Below, piece after piece: positions 1 to 8,378 of a stretch of 64,000 nt of DNA. Made by a program: the position numbers and the translations under genes. How positions within the stretch are numbered: the stretch's first letter is position 1; the number at the start of each line of letters is the position of its first letter. Under the pieces are notes generated by a model. That model did no database searches and was not told the DNA's origin. It saw nothing but the letters and a program-made list of their open reading frames with translations. The DNA is from Clostridium sp. CM027 (GTDB taxonomy: Bacteria; Bacillota; Clostridia; Clostridiales; Clostridiaceae). The stretch is from NCBI RefSeq assembly GCF_024730565.1, contig NZ_CP077725.1, forward strand, positions 3,738,501 through 3,802,500. Reading direction: 5' to 3'.

Positions 1-2
1 TT

Positions 3-377
3 GATTTAAAAGAAGAAGCTGGAGATTGGCCTGCTATCCTTAAAAAAGTTGAAGAAACTGTAGTTGCTAAAGGTGGTTCTGAAAGAATGGGTACATGGGC
101 ATTTTCTTATGGATACACAGCTAGTGAAGGTTTAGTAGAATATGGCAAGAACGTGGTAGAAGGCACAATGCAAAAGGGCAATCTTTCTGATGTAATAAAG
201 GCATTTGGTGCATATACACCAGGCGCTGAGTGGAATGGTTCACTGTATACAGATAGAGTTAGTGGAAACGAGATTTCTAACCACGTAATGATTTATCAAG
301 ACACTTATGTATTTGGAAAAGGATACCTAGGTAACAGTAAAGAAGTTGTACCAGCACAATATAAGCTTACAAAATAA
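3..377 (+). CDS. C-terminal part of a probable ABC-importer substrate-binding protein (5' end outside window)
   Basis: The frame is open from the first bases of the window and ends at the TAA at 375-377, so only about 124 C-terminal residues are present. No signal peptide or lipobox can be seen because the N-terminus is missing. Internal Met codons, for example at 87, are not credible starts because the frame continues upstream of them. I do not recognise the fragment with confidence. The call rests on position: it is directly upstream and co-directional with a double-domain ATPase and two permeases of the simple-sugar/nucleoside importer class, where a periplasmic-binding-type lipoprotein is expected. 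It could be a different secreted protein. Confidence 0.5.
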   Translation, partial: DLKEEAGDWPAILKKVEETVVAKGGSERMGTWAFSYGYTASEGLVEYGKNVVEGTMQKGNLSDVIKAFGAYTPGAEWNGSLYTDRVSGNEISNHVMIYQDTYVFGKGYLGNSKEVVPAQYKLTK

Positions 378-428
378 GCTAAAAAATATTGAACATTTAG
401 GAAGCGGTCTATATAGACTATTCTCAGT

Positions 429-469
<41 letters not shown>

Positions 470-483
470 ACCAAATAAGTGTG

Positions 484-517
484 AATTGCTTTGCTTGCAT
501 ATGTGTGCAAAGTAATT
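484..517 (+). promoter_or_regulatory. Hairpin in the leader of the ABC ATPase gene
   Basis: The arms AATTGCTTTGC (484-494) and GCAAAGTAATT (507-517) pair with one G-T position around a 12-nt loop. It ends 17 nt before the GAGGTG ribosome binding site. It could be an RNA-processing or attenuation hairpin separating abundant binding-protein mRNA from the ATPase and permease message. No long T tract follows, so it is not a clear terminator. Confidence 0.45.
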
Positions 518-546
518 TTCCTTATGTTGGGATAGAGGTGAATTTA

Positions 547-2172
547 TTGTCTACAGAAAATGTACTACTTAAGGTAGAAGGCGTTGGCAAAGAATATGAC
601 GGAAACAGAGTGCTTAAAGATATAAGTTTCACACTTGAAAAAGGAAAGATATTGGGACTTGTCGGAGAGAATGGAGCGGGCAAATCTACATTGATGAATA
701 TCTTATTTGGTATGAAGGTGATTTCTGAAACTGGCGGTTATGAAGGTTCTGTTTATTTAAATGGAGAAAAAATCAAATTCAAGAGCCCTGTGGATGCTTT
801 AAAAGCAGGAATAGGAATGGTACACCAAGAATTTTCACTAATTCCTGGATTTACGGTAGGAGAGAATGTACTTCTTAACATGGAAAAGACCAAGAAAAGC
901 TTGATTTCAAAGGTCCTAGGTAAACGTATGGAAACTATAGACTTACCAGAAATTCGAAAGAGCGCTCAAAAGGCCATAGATACATTAGGGGTTCGGCTGG
1001 ATACAGAAACACTGGTATCTGAAATGCCAGTTGGGCATAAGCAATTTATAGAAATAGCACGTGAAATTAACAGAAGTGGGGTTAAACTTATTGTTTTGGA
1101 TGAGCCAACTGCAGTACTTACAGAATCTGAAGCTGAGGTTCTATTGAAATCTATGAGGCTTCTTGCAGATATCGGTATTTCCATTGTGTTTATATCTCAC
1201 AGACTTCATGAAATAACAGCCATTTGCGATACTATTGTTGTACTCAGGGATGGGTTAGTTGTTGTAGAGACACCAGCAGAGAATGTGGATGTAAGACAAA
1301 TTGCGGAATGGATGGTAGGTAGAGATGTTGATGCAGAAGCTAAATATATAAGGCCAGTAGTAAAAATTGACGAAAAGGATATAATTTTCGAAACTCGAAA
1401 TCTCTGGGTGGACATGCCTGGTGAAACAATTAAAAATGTTTCATTAAAGGTTCGTAGAGGTGAAATTTTAGGTATTGGTGGTCTTGCAGGGCAAGGTAAG
1501 CTTGGAATTCCTAATGGAATTATGGGACTTTTTATGTCAGGCGGGGAGATTTTCTTTGAGGATAAACCACTCCGTTTAAACAATACATTAAATGCGCTAC
1601 AAAGTGGCATAGCATTTGTATCTGAGGACCGTAGAGGTGTTGGATTACTTTTAGATGAACCTATTGACTGGAATATTGCTTTTAATGCCATGCAAGTACA
1701 AAACAAATTTCTTAAAAGTTATTTAGGGGGGGCGATTAAGTGGCGTGATGAGAAAGCTATGAAAGCATGTGCGCTGGAATACATAAAGTCACTAGAAATT
1801 CGGTGCACTAGCCAGCGTCAGCCAGTGCGTAATCTCTCAGGTGGAAATCAACAAAAAGTTTGCCTTGCAAAGGCATTTGCTATGAAGCCAAAGTTACTTT
1901 TTGTCTCTGAGCCTACCCGCGGTATAGATGTTGGAGCAAAAAAATTGGTTTTAGATGCATTAAGAAAATATAACGAAGAAAACAACACAACTATAGTTAT
2001 AATATCCTCAGAACTGGAAGAACTTAAATCTATTAGTGATAGGATAGCTATTGTTTGTGAAGGGAAAATATTTGGTATTCTGCCACCAGATGCTCCTGTA
2101 GTTGATTTTGGGTTATTAATGGCGGGAGAATTTAAGATAAACGAAGAGGGTGAAAAAACATGGCTCAGATAA
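547..2172 (+). CDS. ABC importer ATP-binding protein, two ABC domains (simple-sugar/nucleoside type)
   Basis: This cytoplasmic ATPase energises import together with the two permeases downstream. About 541 residues contain two complete ABC units. The first has Walker A GENGAGKST and Walker B VLDEPT. The second has a degenerate P-loop (GGLAGQGKL), signature LSGGNQQKV and Walker B region SEPTRGIDVG. An inactive-looking second P-loop and the LSGGNQQK signature are typical of the MglA/RbsA/NupO type. I chose the TTG at 547 because GAGGTG (535-540) lies 6 nt upstream. The longer frame from an ATG at 346 would translate the TAT microsatellite and is rejected. The 3' end overlaps the first permease by 13 nt. 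The substrate cannot be named; ribonucleosides or a sugar are the usual candidates. Confidence 0.88.
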   Translation: MSTENVLLKVEGVGKEYDGNRVLKDISFTLEKGKILGLVGENGAGKSTLMNILFGMKVISETGGYEGSVYLNGEKIKFKSPVDALKAGIGMVHQEFSLIPGFTVGENVLLNMEKTKKSLISKVLGKRMETIDLPEIRKSAQKAIDTLGVRLDTETLVSEMPVGHKQFIEIAREINRSGVKLIVLDEPTAVLTESEAEVLLKSMRLLADIGISIVFISHRLHEITAICDTIVVLRDGLVVVETPAENVDVRQIAEWMVGRDVDAEAKYIRPVVKIDEKDIIFETRNLWVDMPGETIKNVSLKVRRGEILGIGGLAGQGKLGIPNGIMGLFMSGGEIFFEDKPLRLNNTLNALQSGIAFVSEDRRGVGLLLDEPIDWNIAFNAMQVQNKFLKSYLGGAIKWRDEKAMKACALEYIKSLEIRCTSQRQPVRNLSGGNQQKVCLAKAFAMKPKLLFVSEPTRGIDVGAKKLVLDALRKYNEENNTTIVIISSELEELKSISDRIAIVCEGKIFGILPPDAPVVDFGLLMAGEFKINEEGEKTWLR

Positions 2173-3194
2173 ATAAATTCATCAAAAACTTTGGATGGGC
2201 TCGCATCATCATTGCCATGTTCCTTTTAGCATTATTTATTGTCGCTCCTATTTTCGGGGTAAAGGTTGATGCATCTTTAAATGATGTTATTGTGCGTTTT
2301 GGTATGAGTGGTATTATGGTACTTTCTATGGTGCCTATGATTCAATCAGGATGTGGCCTGAACTTTGGTGTTCCAGTAGGCCTTATATCAGGAATGATGG
2401 GGGCCGTGGTGAGCCTAGAGCTTAATCTTACAGGTATGGCAGGAATCGGAGTAGCCTTTCTAGTAGGACTTGCTATGGCCGCAGTTTTGGGTTTTCTTTA
2501 TGGATTGCTTCTAAATCGAGTTAAAGGCGATGAAATGATTATAGCCACATATGTGGGTTTCTCGTTCGTCTTTTTAATGAATATATTATGGCTCAAACTT
2601 CCCTTTAAAAACCCAGCAAGTGTTATGGGGTTCAAAGGTGAGGGGCTTAGGGTCACAATTAGTCTTGAAGAGTACTGGATACATGTACTTAGTGATATCT
2701 TAAAAATTCCTGTTTCAAAATATCTAATTATCCCTACAGGAATGATTTTATTTTTTATTCTTATGTGTTTGATAGTTTGGGGATTTTTTAAAACAAAGAT
2801 TGGTACAGCTATTACAGCGGTGGGCTCTAATCCGGATTATGCAAGGGCGTCAGGAATTAATATTAATAAAATGAGAGTAGTATCAGTAATGCTGTCAACA
2901 ATGCTAGCGGCAGTTGGTATGATTGTTTTTCAGCAAAGCTTTGGTTTTGTTCAAATGTTCAACTCTCCCTTAGCATTTGTATTTCCATCGGTGGCAGCTG
3001 TTCTACTTGGAGGCGCCTGCGTTAATAAAGCAACAATTGCCAATGTAGTTATTGGAACATTTTTGTTTCAAGGTATTTTGACAATGACGCCGTCAGTGAT
3101 AAACAGCGCCATAAATATTGATATGTCTGAAATCATCCGAATAATAGTTTCTAACGGATTGATTGTATATGCACTGACGCGGAAAGGGAGGTAG
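2160..3194 (+). CDS. ABC importer permease, BPD_transp_2 family (first of two)
   Basis: This is an integral membrane permease of 344 residues, almost entirely hydrophobic helices, with the BPD_transp_2 look of RbsC/NupP-type subunits. The conserved cytoplasmic loop AVGSNPDYARASGI (about residues 219-232) contacts the ATPase in this family. The start ATG at 2160 overlaps the end of the ATPase gene, and a GAGGGTG ribosome binding site lies inside that gene, which implies translational coupling. It should form a heterodimer with the next permease. The ligand is not visible from sequence. Confidence 0.88.
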   Translation: MAQINKFIKNFGWARIIIAMFLLALFIVAPIFGVKVDASLNDVIVRFGMSGIMVLSMVPMIQSGCGLNFGVPVGLISGMMGAVVSLELNLTGMAGIGVAFLVGLAMAAVLGFLYGLLLNRVKGDEMIIATYVGFSFVFLMNILWLKLPFKNPASVMGFKGEGLRVTISLEEYWIHVLSDILKIPVSKYLIIPTGMILFFILMCLIVWGFFKTKIGTAITAVGSNPDYARASGININKMRVVSVMLSTMLAAVGMIVFQQSFGFVQMFNSPLAFVFPSVAAVLLGGACVNKATIANVVIGTFLFQGILTMTPSVINSAINIDMSEIIRIIVSNGLIVYALTRKGR

Positions 3195-3197
3195 GTC

Positions 3198-4307
3198 ATG
3201 AAATTTGATAAGAAAAAAATAGGCCCATTACTTACGGGCAGTGTTGTGCCGTTAATGTTTTTAATCATCAGCATAATAGCAATACCGCTTTCACAGTATT
3301 CTGGAAGTTATTTGGTGGATCAGATTATAACGAGGCTCGCAAGAAACTCTTTCCTAGTATTATCACTGCTGCTTCCTATTATGGCGGGAATGGGTATCAA
3401 CTTTGGGATGATTTTAGGTGCTATGGCAGGCCAAATTGGATTGATATTTATCACTGACTGGGGTATTACAGGAGCTCCTGGACTACTACTTGCGGCAATT
3501 GTTGCAGCTCCTATAGCTATAGGCCTGGGATATTTTTGTGGCCTTGTACTAAATAGGGCTAAAGGACGTGAGATGATTACTTCCATGGTTCTAGGTCTTT
3601 TTATCGCAGGTATCTATCAATTTTTCCTTTTATACCTGTGCGGATCTATAATACCATTTAAGACTAGTTCAATGCTCCTTTCTAAAGGATATGGTGTACG
3701 TAATGCTTTGAACTTGAATGTAGCTAAAGGATTTGACACCCTAATTTTAATAAAAATAGGTAATATAAGTATTCCAGTTGGAACCTTTTTGATTATAGGT
3801 TTGATTTGTGTCTTCACTGTTTGGTTTAAAAAAACAAAAATGGGTCAGGATATGAGAGCTGTAGGACTTGACATGAATGTAGCTGATACTGCGGGAATTG
3901 ATGTTGATAAGACACGTATTCAGTCCATCGTAATTTCAACAGTTCTTGCTTGCTTTGGACAAATAATTTATTTGCAAAATATAGGGACTATGAATACCTA
4001 TAATGGAGCGGATCAAGCAGCCCTTTTTGCAGCTGCGTCACTTTTAGTTGGTGGTGCAACGGTTACTAAAGCTTCTATCCCAAATGCCATTGTTGGTACT
4101 GCGCTATTTCATTTAATGTTTATAGTCATGCCAATGGCAGGTAAATATATTACTGGATCGGCCATGATTGGGGAATACTTCCGTATGTTTATATCCTATG
4201 GAGTTGTTACCATAGCGCTAGTTCTCCACGCTTGGAAACGTCAAAAGGATAAAGAGATGGAGCGTCACAGTTTTCAGCTGGACATGGAAAAACAGTCTGG
4301 TAAATAA
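3198..4307 (+). CDS. ABC importer permease, BPD_transp_2 family (second of two)
   Basis: The 369-residue membrane protein is a paralogue of the preceding permease. It has the matching loop AVGLDMNVADTAGIDVDKTR and a charged cytoplasmic tail rich in Lys, Arg and Glu. It begins 3 nt after the stop of the first permease with GGGAGG just upstream, so the two are translated together as the two halves of one channel. It is the last gene of the operon, and a strong terminator follows at 4350. One double ATPase plus two different permeases fits the NupOPQ/YufOPQ organisation, but the transported compound is an inference only. Confidence 0.87.
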   Translation: MKFDKKKIGPLLTGSVVPLMFLIISIIAIPLSQYSGSYLVDQIITRLARNSFLVLSLLLPIMAGMGINFGMILGAMAGQIGLIFITDWGITGAPGLLLAAIVAAPIAIGLGYFCGLVLNRAKGREMITSMVLGLFIAGIYQFFLLYLCGSIIPFKTSSMLLSKGYGVRNALNLNVAKGFDTLILIKIGNISIPVGTFLIIGLICVFTVWFKKTKMGQDMRAVGLDMNVADTAGIDVDKTRIQSIVISTVLACFGQIIYLQNIGTMNTYNGADQAALFAAASLLVGGATVTKASIPNAIVGTALFHLMFIVMPMAGKYITGSAMIGEYFRMFISYGVVTIALVLHAWKRQKDKEMERHSFQLDMEKQSGK

Positions 4308-4349
4308 TTAATATGTTAAAAATATATTAGTGTAAACAATATGAAAGAC

Positions 4350-4397
4350 ATAAGCCCTAGATTTAGGAGTACACTTCTAAATCAGGGGCTTATTTTT
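4350..4397 (+). terminator. Rho-independent terminator after the ABC importer operon
   Basis: A long stem (4350-4369 with 4374-4393, one or two mismatches, containing TAAGCCC and GGGCTTA) is followed by a T run at 4393-4397. It sits 43 nt after the last permease. Confidence 0.88.
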
Positions 4398-4537
4398 AAT
4401 CTGGGGGTAATTAAATATCATACTAGAAGATTACCTGTGTTAAGGAAAGTTTAATTCGCATTTTGACCTAAAAAAGAATTGATAATATGCTACAAGGTCT
4501 TAAAATTATAAGTGTCTAATAAGTTGGATTTCCTGTC

Positions 4538-4663
4538 TTAGAAGACTAAATATCTGTCGTTATCCCATATATTCCAACCAAATTCAGATAATAATTCTGA
4601 ATCAGTCACTGCGAATGCTTTTGTTAACTTTGTTAAAACTCCAATATAATCTGAAAAGATCAA
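4538..4663 (-). pseudogene. Possible remnant of an unidentified gene
   Basis: An open minus-strand stretch of about 41 codons lacks a start codon and ends at a TAA. Its translation has protein-like composition, ending SEFGWNIWDNDRYLVF, rather than the Lys/Ile/Asn bias of random AT-rich frames. I do not recognise the family. It may be the 3' scrap of a deleted gene or chance. Confidence 0.3.
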
Positions 4664-4900
4664 TCATGGCTTTAGCTAATTTTAAATGTAAAATTCTCAA
4701 TACAATTTTTGTATGATATAATGAAAATAATAATAAATAGATTTAATGTAAAAAAATATGGTAACTATAAAAATATTGTAATATTAAATACTTGATTTAT
4801 CCATGGGTGTAATCTTTTTTCATAATTAGAAAGTAGATAAACTTTAATTGTCTACTATTAACATGCTATACATCAGATATAGAAAGGAAGTGAGTATTTA

Positions 4901-4936
4901 GTGGGTTTGTGTACCTTTTATACAAGATCTCACTAA
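4901..4936 (+). CDS. Possible 11-codon leader ORF upstream of the sigma-54 activator
   Basis: A GTG codon at 4901 is preceded by AAAGGAAGTGAG (4883-4894), a much better ribosome binding site than the one before the regulator. The frame encodes MGLCTFYTRSH and stops 9 nt before the regulator ATG, in the same frame. It may couple translation of the regulator or may be the ruin of an earlier regulator start. Confidence 0.35.
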   Translation: MGLCTFYTRSH

Positions 4937-4945
4937 AGATAAAGT

Positions 4946-6340
4946 ATGGATAGTAAATTTCTAAACGCAGACAAGGTATTAGAATGTCTATTAGAAAATT
5001 TGGAGGAAGGAATTCAAGTAATAGATTGTGAGGGCAAAACTATATATTATAATAGTGCCATGGGAAAAGTAGAAGGTGTAGATAGTAAAGAAGTAATAGG
5101 GAAAAAGGTTAATGAGTATCTAGAGGATGTAAAAGATGATGAATCTACACTTATGAGCGTATTAAAGACCGGTAAAAAAATTGTGGATTTAATACAACAT
5201 TATGGTAATGGATATAAGAAAAAAGTCACTACTATAAATACTACTGTGCCAGTAACATTAAATAATAAAGTTGTAGCAGTGATTGAAATAGCTAAAGACA
5301 TGACTCAGCTAAAAGAACTAACTGAAAACGTTTGTAAACTGCAAAATTTAAATAAAAAAATTCATAGACATTTTACTTTTAGTGATATATATGGTGACAA
5401 TCCTGCTATGAAAAGTGTTATAGAAAAAGCTAAAAAAGCTAGCATGTCAAGTTCATCTGTACTATTATATGGAGAAACTGGATCAGGAAAAGAAGTTTTT
5501 TCTCAAAGCATTCATTATGATGGATTAAGAAAAGAGAAGCCTTTTATACCTATAAATTGTGCAGCTATTCCTGCCCTATTACTAGAGGGAATGCTTTTTG
5601 GTACAGAAAAGGGAGGGTTTACAGGGGCAGAGAATAAAAAGGGATTATTTGAAGAGGCAAATCATGGAACTCTTTTATTAGATGAGGTTAATTCTTTAGA
5701 ACCGTATCTTCAATCTAAACTTTTAAGAGTACTTCAAGATGGTTATATAAGGCCTGTGGGAAGTACCAAAAGCATATATATTGACGTTAGAATAATAGCT
5801 ACGTTAAATGAGGAACCAGAGAAACTTATTGAGAGTGGTAAATTGAGGAAAGATTTTTATTATAGGGTAGGTGTAATGAGAATAAATATACCCCCATTAA
5901 GAGAAAGAAAAGAGGATATTACTATATTCGTAGACAAAATAATCGAAAAATATAATAAAATTCTATGTAAGAATATAAGGGGTATCGATGAAGATATGAT
6001 GAGAAAACTCCAAGAATATAATTGGCCGGGAAATATTCGTGAATTAACAAATGTTATTGAAGCTGCAATGAATATGGCGGACAATAATTCCATTCTAACA
6101 GAAAACTATTTTGATTCTATAATAACACATGAAAATTGTGAAAATGTTCATGACGTTATATCAAATACATATGAGAGCTTTGATTTAGAAAGTTATATGA
6201 GTAATATTGAAAAAAACTTAATAAAAAAAATGTTGGGAAAAAATAATTATAATGTTAGTAAGACTGCTAGAGACCTTAATATTTCAAGACAAAATCTTCA
6301 ATATAAAATAAAGATACATAAAATAATAGAAAAATTTTAA
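4946..6340 (+). CDS. Sigma-54-dependent transcriptional activator of the ornithine operon
   Basis: This 464-residue enhancer-binding protein has a PAS sensor domain (about 10-125), an AAA+ sigma-54 interaction domain (about 150-375) and a Fis-type helix-turn-helix (NVSKTARDLNISRQNLQYKI) at the C-terminus. Walker A is GETGSGKE (about 176-183) and Walker B is LLLDEVNS. The sigma-54 contact loop reads GGFTGA instead of the usual GAFTGA. Three palindromes begin 5 nt after its stop codon and a -24/-12 promoter lies 180 nt downstream, ahead of ortA, so the ornithine operon is the obvious target. The PAS domain probably senses a pathway metabolite; this is inferred. The start ATG at 4946 has only a weak upstream AAAG. 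The next upstream in-frame GTG is closed by a stop. Confidence 0.88.
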   Translation: MDSKFLNADKVLECLLENLEEGIQVIDCEGKTIYYNSAMGKVEGVDSKEVIGKKVNEYLEDVKDDESTLMSVLKTGKKIVDLIQHYGNGYKKKVTTINTTVPVTLNNKVVAVIEIAKDMTQLKELTENVCKLQNLNKKIHRHFTFSDIYGDNPAMKSVIEKAKKASMSSSSVLLYGETGSGKEVFSQSIHYDGLRKEKPFIPINCAAIPALLLEGMLFGTEKGGFTGAENKKGLFEEANHGTLLLDEVNSLEPYLQSKLLRVLQDGYIRPVGSTKSIYIDVRIIATLNEEPEKLIESGKLRKDFYYRVGVMRINIPPLRERKEDITIFVDKIIEKYNKILCKNIRGIDEDMMRKLQEYNWPGNIRELTNVIEAAMNMADNNSILTENYFDSIITHENCENVHDVISNTYESFDLESYMSNIEKNLIKKMLGKNNYNVSKTARDLNISRQNLQYKIKIHKIIEKF

Positions 6341-6344
6341 AATA

Positions 6345-6358
6345 GCAAAATTTTTTGC
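6345..6358 (+). promoter_or_regulatory. Activator site 1 (14-bp palindrome)
   Basis: GCAAAATTTTTTGC matches the consensus GCANAATWWTTTGC shared by three sites in this gap. It is centred 21 bp, two helical turns, from site 2. It is the probable binding site of the adjacent enhancer-binding protein. Confidence 0.7.
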
Positions 6359-6365
6359 TATGCAT

Positions 6366-6379
6366 GCAAAATAATTTGC
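6366..6379 (+). promoter_or_regulatory. Activator site 2 (14-bp palindrome)
   Basis: GCAAAATAATTTGC has the same consensus and lies on the same face of the helix as site 1. It is about 150 bp upstream of the -24 element, a normal distance for a sigma-54 upstream activating sequence. Confidence 0.7.
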
Positions 6380-6454
6380 GCATATAGCTAATCCCAAGAA
6401 ACACTGAGGTTACCTAAAATTACTAGGCTTAATTCTCAATTATAAAAAAAAGAT

Positions 6455-6468
6455 GCAGAATATTTTGC
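6455..6468 (+). promoter_or_regulatory. Activator site 3 (14-bp palindrome)
   Basis: GCAGAATATTTTGC is a third copy, 89 bp from site 2 and about 60 bp upstream of the -24 element. Its closeness to the promoter could make it an auxiliary or modulatory site. Confidence 0.6.
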
Positions 6469-6474
6469 GAATTC

Positions 6475-6516
6475 AAAACACATGTATTTGAGCGATGGCT
6501 TAAAAGCATGTGTTTT
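6475..6516 (+). terminator. Inverted repeat, possible terminator of the activator gene
   Basis: AAAACACATG (6475-6484) pairs perfectly with CATGTGTTTT (6507-6516) and ends in a T run. The 22-nt loop is long for a classical terminator, so its function is uncertain. Confidence 0.45.
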
Positions 6517-6521
6517 TTACT

Positions 6522-6537
6522 TGGCATGGTAATTGCT
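6522..6537 (+). promoter_or_regulatory. Sigma-54 (-24/-12) promoter of the ornithine operon
   Basis: TGGCATGGTAATTGCT fits the sigma-54 consensus TGGCAC-N5-TTGCW, with GG at 6523-6524 and GC at 6535-6536, the required 12-bp phase. It lies 65 nt before ortA and downstream of three palindromic activator sites and a sigma-54 activator gene. Confidence 0.88.
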
Positions 6538-6601
6538 GTATATTAAAGTGAGTATATCAATAAAGTGCTTTAATAAATATTAAATTTGGGAGGTATAAAT
6601 T

Positions 6602-6892
6602 ATGATAAAAAAAGGCATCTGGGTTGAAGTAGAAGAAATCGTTTTAATGCCAGAAGACAGAGCTTTAAATATACCAGATGAGACAAAGAAAACTCCTCTT
6701 AAATGTTGGATAAGAGGGAAGTGCCTTAGTGATTGTGAATTAGGAGATGAAGTGCAAGTTGAAACTAATGTAGGCAGAATTGCTAAAGGTAAAGTTGTTG
6801 AAATAGAGCCAGGATATTACCACACCTATGGTAAGTATGTTGAAGAAATAAGTAATATAGGAAGACAAGCTAGGGAAATAATAGCACAGTAG
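6602..6892 (+). CDS. ortA: 2-amino-4-ketopentanoate thiolase, alpha subunit
   Basis: OrtA is the small subunit of the thiolase that splits 2-amino-4-ketopentanoate with CoA to alanine and acetyl-CoA, the last step of oxidative ornithine breakdown. The 96-residue length fits the family (about 100). It shows the family's compact beta-rich start (GIWVEVEEIVLMPEDRA) and GYYHTYGKYVEEI near the end. GGGAGG lies 9 nt before the ATG. It is the first gene after the sigma-54 promoter and lies immediately upstream of ortB, as in known ornithine clusters. Assignment rests on sequence resemblance plus a fully consistent neighbourhood. Confidence 0.93.
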   Translation: MIKKGIWVEVEEIVLMPEDRALNIPDETKKTPLKCWIRGKCLSDCELGDEVQVETNVGRIAKGKVVEIEPGYYHTYGKYVEEISNIGRQAREIIAQ

Positions 6893-6920
6893 GTGATAAT
6901 TTAAGAGGAGGTTATAAAGT

Positions 6921-8330
6921 ATGAATAAATATGATGAGCTTATGGCCCGAAAGAATGAAATAATTCTTAAATCTATAGGAATAGATTATAGTAAATACGA
7001 AACTGGTAAGCTTTCATTTGATTATGAAGCTTTGATGAGAGATGTTGAATACTCATTTGCAGAAGTTAAAGAAATTCAAAATGATGTAGGGGTAGGAAAT
7101 ACTCCACTTCTTGAACTAAGAAATATAACAAAATTAGCAAGAAAGGTTTCTAAGACTGGACGTGCGGCTAGAATATTTGTAAAGGATGAAAGCTGCAACC
7201 CATCCGGAAGTTTTAAAGATAGAAGAGCATGCATATCTGTATTTGATGCAATGAAGAGAGGGTACAAAGGCGTAGGGGCAGCTACGTCAGGTAATTATGG
7301 AGCAGCGGTTGCATCTCAAGCAAATATTAGAGGCCTTAAATGTATAATAGCAAATGAATGTTATGATTCAAGAAAAATAGGACAACCAGAAATATTAGAA
7401 AAAGGAAGAAAGTGTGAGGGGTTTGGATCAGAAGTTGTTAGACTTTCCGTAGGTCCTGAATTATTTTATACTTATCTAAAGATACTTGAAGATACAGGTT
7501 ATTACAATGCTTCATTATATTCCTCGTACGGTGTAGCAGGAATTGAAACTTTAGGATATGAAATAGCTGAGCAGTGTAGAGAAAAATTAGGAAAAGATCC
7601 TGATGCAGTTATTATAACTCATGCAGGTGGTGGAAATGTTACTGGTACTGCAAGAGGACTTATTAGGGCAGGTGCAGTGGAAACAAAGATAATAGGGGCA
7701 TCGGTTGACCTTTCTGGATTGCATATGGCATCTGATATAGACTTTAACAAGAAATCGTTTACCACAGGCCATACAGGATTTGGAATTCCATTTATGACTT
7801 ATCCAGATAGATCAGATGTACCTAGGAGCGCGGCTAGACCATTAAGGTATTTAGATAGATATGTAACAACTACTCAAGGTGAAGTATTTTGGATGACTGA
7901 AATATTAGCTCAGCTTGAAGGCTTAGAAAGAGGTCCAGCAGGAAATGTATCCCTAGTAGCAGCTTTTGCAATTGCTCAGGAATACGATGATGATGCCGTA
8001 ATCGTTGTCCAAGAAACTGAATATACGGGAGCTGGAAAACATTTATTGCCTCAGCTTAATTTTGCTAAAGAAAATGGGATTAAAGTTTATGTGGGTAATC
8101 CTAGCCAGCAAGTACCTGGCGAGAATATAGTAATTCCGTCTCATCCATCAATAGTAACAGTCACAGATATAGACATGGAAGGGTTGAAGAATTCCTACAT
8201 GAAAAATGTTATTAAGAAATTGATTGAGAATAGAGTGCAGCAGGTTGATATTGAGTTTTTGTCTTTAGAAACAAAAATGTCTAAAGAAGAAATAGTAGAA
8301 ATATTAAAACAGCATAATGTAGAAATGTAA
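6921..8330 (+). CDS. ortB: 2-amino-4-ketopentanoate thiolase, beta subunit (PLP enzyme)
   Basis: OrtB is the catalytic pyridoxal-phosphate subunit of the thiolase. Its 469 residues have a threonine-synthase-like fold. The PLP lysine is expected at Lys99 in the motif NPSGSFKDRRA, and a glycine-rich phosphate-binding loop (HAGGGNVTGTA) occurs near residue 235. With OrtA it converts 2-amino-4-ketopentanoate and CoA to alanine and acetyl-CoA, so carbon leaves as acetyl-CoA for ATP synthesis. The ribosome binding site AGAGGAGG precedes the ATG, and the gene is 28 nt from ortA. Length and motifs agree with an intact enzyme. Confidence 0.93.
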   Translation: MNKYDELMARKNEIILKSIGIDYSKYETGKLSFDYEALMRDVEYSFAEVKEIQNDVGVGNTPLLELRNITKLARKVSKTGRAARIFVKDESCNPSGSFKDRRACISVFDAMKRGYKGVGAATSGNYGAAVASQANIRGLKCIIANECYDSRKIGQPEILEKGRKCEGFGSEVVRLSVGPELFYTYLKILEDTGYYNASLYSSYGVAGIETLGYEIAEQCREKLGKDPDAVIITHAGGGNVTGTARGLIRAGAVETKIIGASVDLSGLHMASDIDFNKKSFTTGHTGFGIPFMTYPDRSDVPRSAARPLRYLDRYVTTTQGEVFWMTEILAQLEGLERGPAGNVSLVAAFAIAQEYDDDAVIVVQETEYTGAGKHLLPQLNFAKENGIKVYVGNPSQQVPGENIVIPSHPSIVTVTDIDMEGLKNSYMKNVIKKLIENRVQQVDIEFLSLETKMSKEEIVEILKQHNVEM

Positions 8331-8378
8331 TAATCTTGCAAAACATAATCTTGAAATATGTTAGGGGGAGTTTAATTT

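Larger units (their letters stand above)
4398..4945. other. 548-nt AT-rich gap between the importer operon and the ornithine regulator
   Basis: No complete gene was found. The gap contains a minus-strand scrap of coding-like sequence (4538-4663) and a very short plus-strand ORF with a good ribosome binding site at 4901. A TATAAT-like box is present near 4714, but I could not pair it convincingly with a -35 box for the regulator gene. Confidence 0.6.

Noticed and set aside
1206-1706. 166-codon minus-strand frame inside the ABC ATPase gene
   Set aside because: It lies wholly within a well-supported gene, has no ribosome binding site and shows no recognisable motif. It is a shadow frame.
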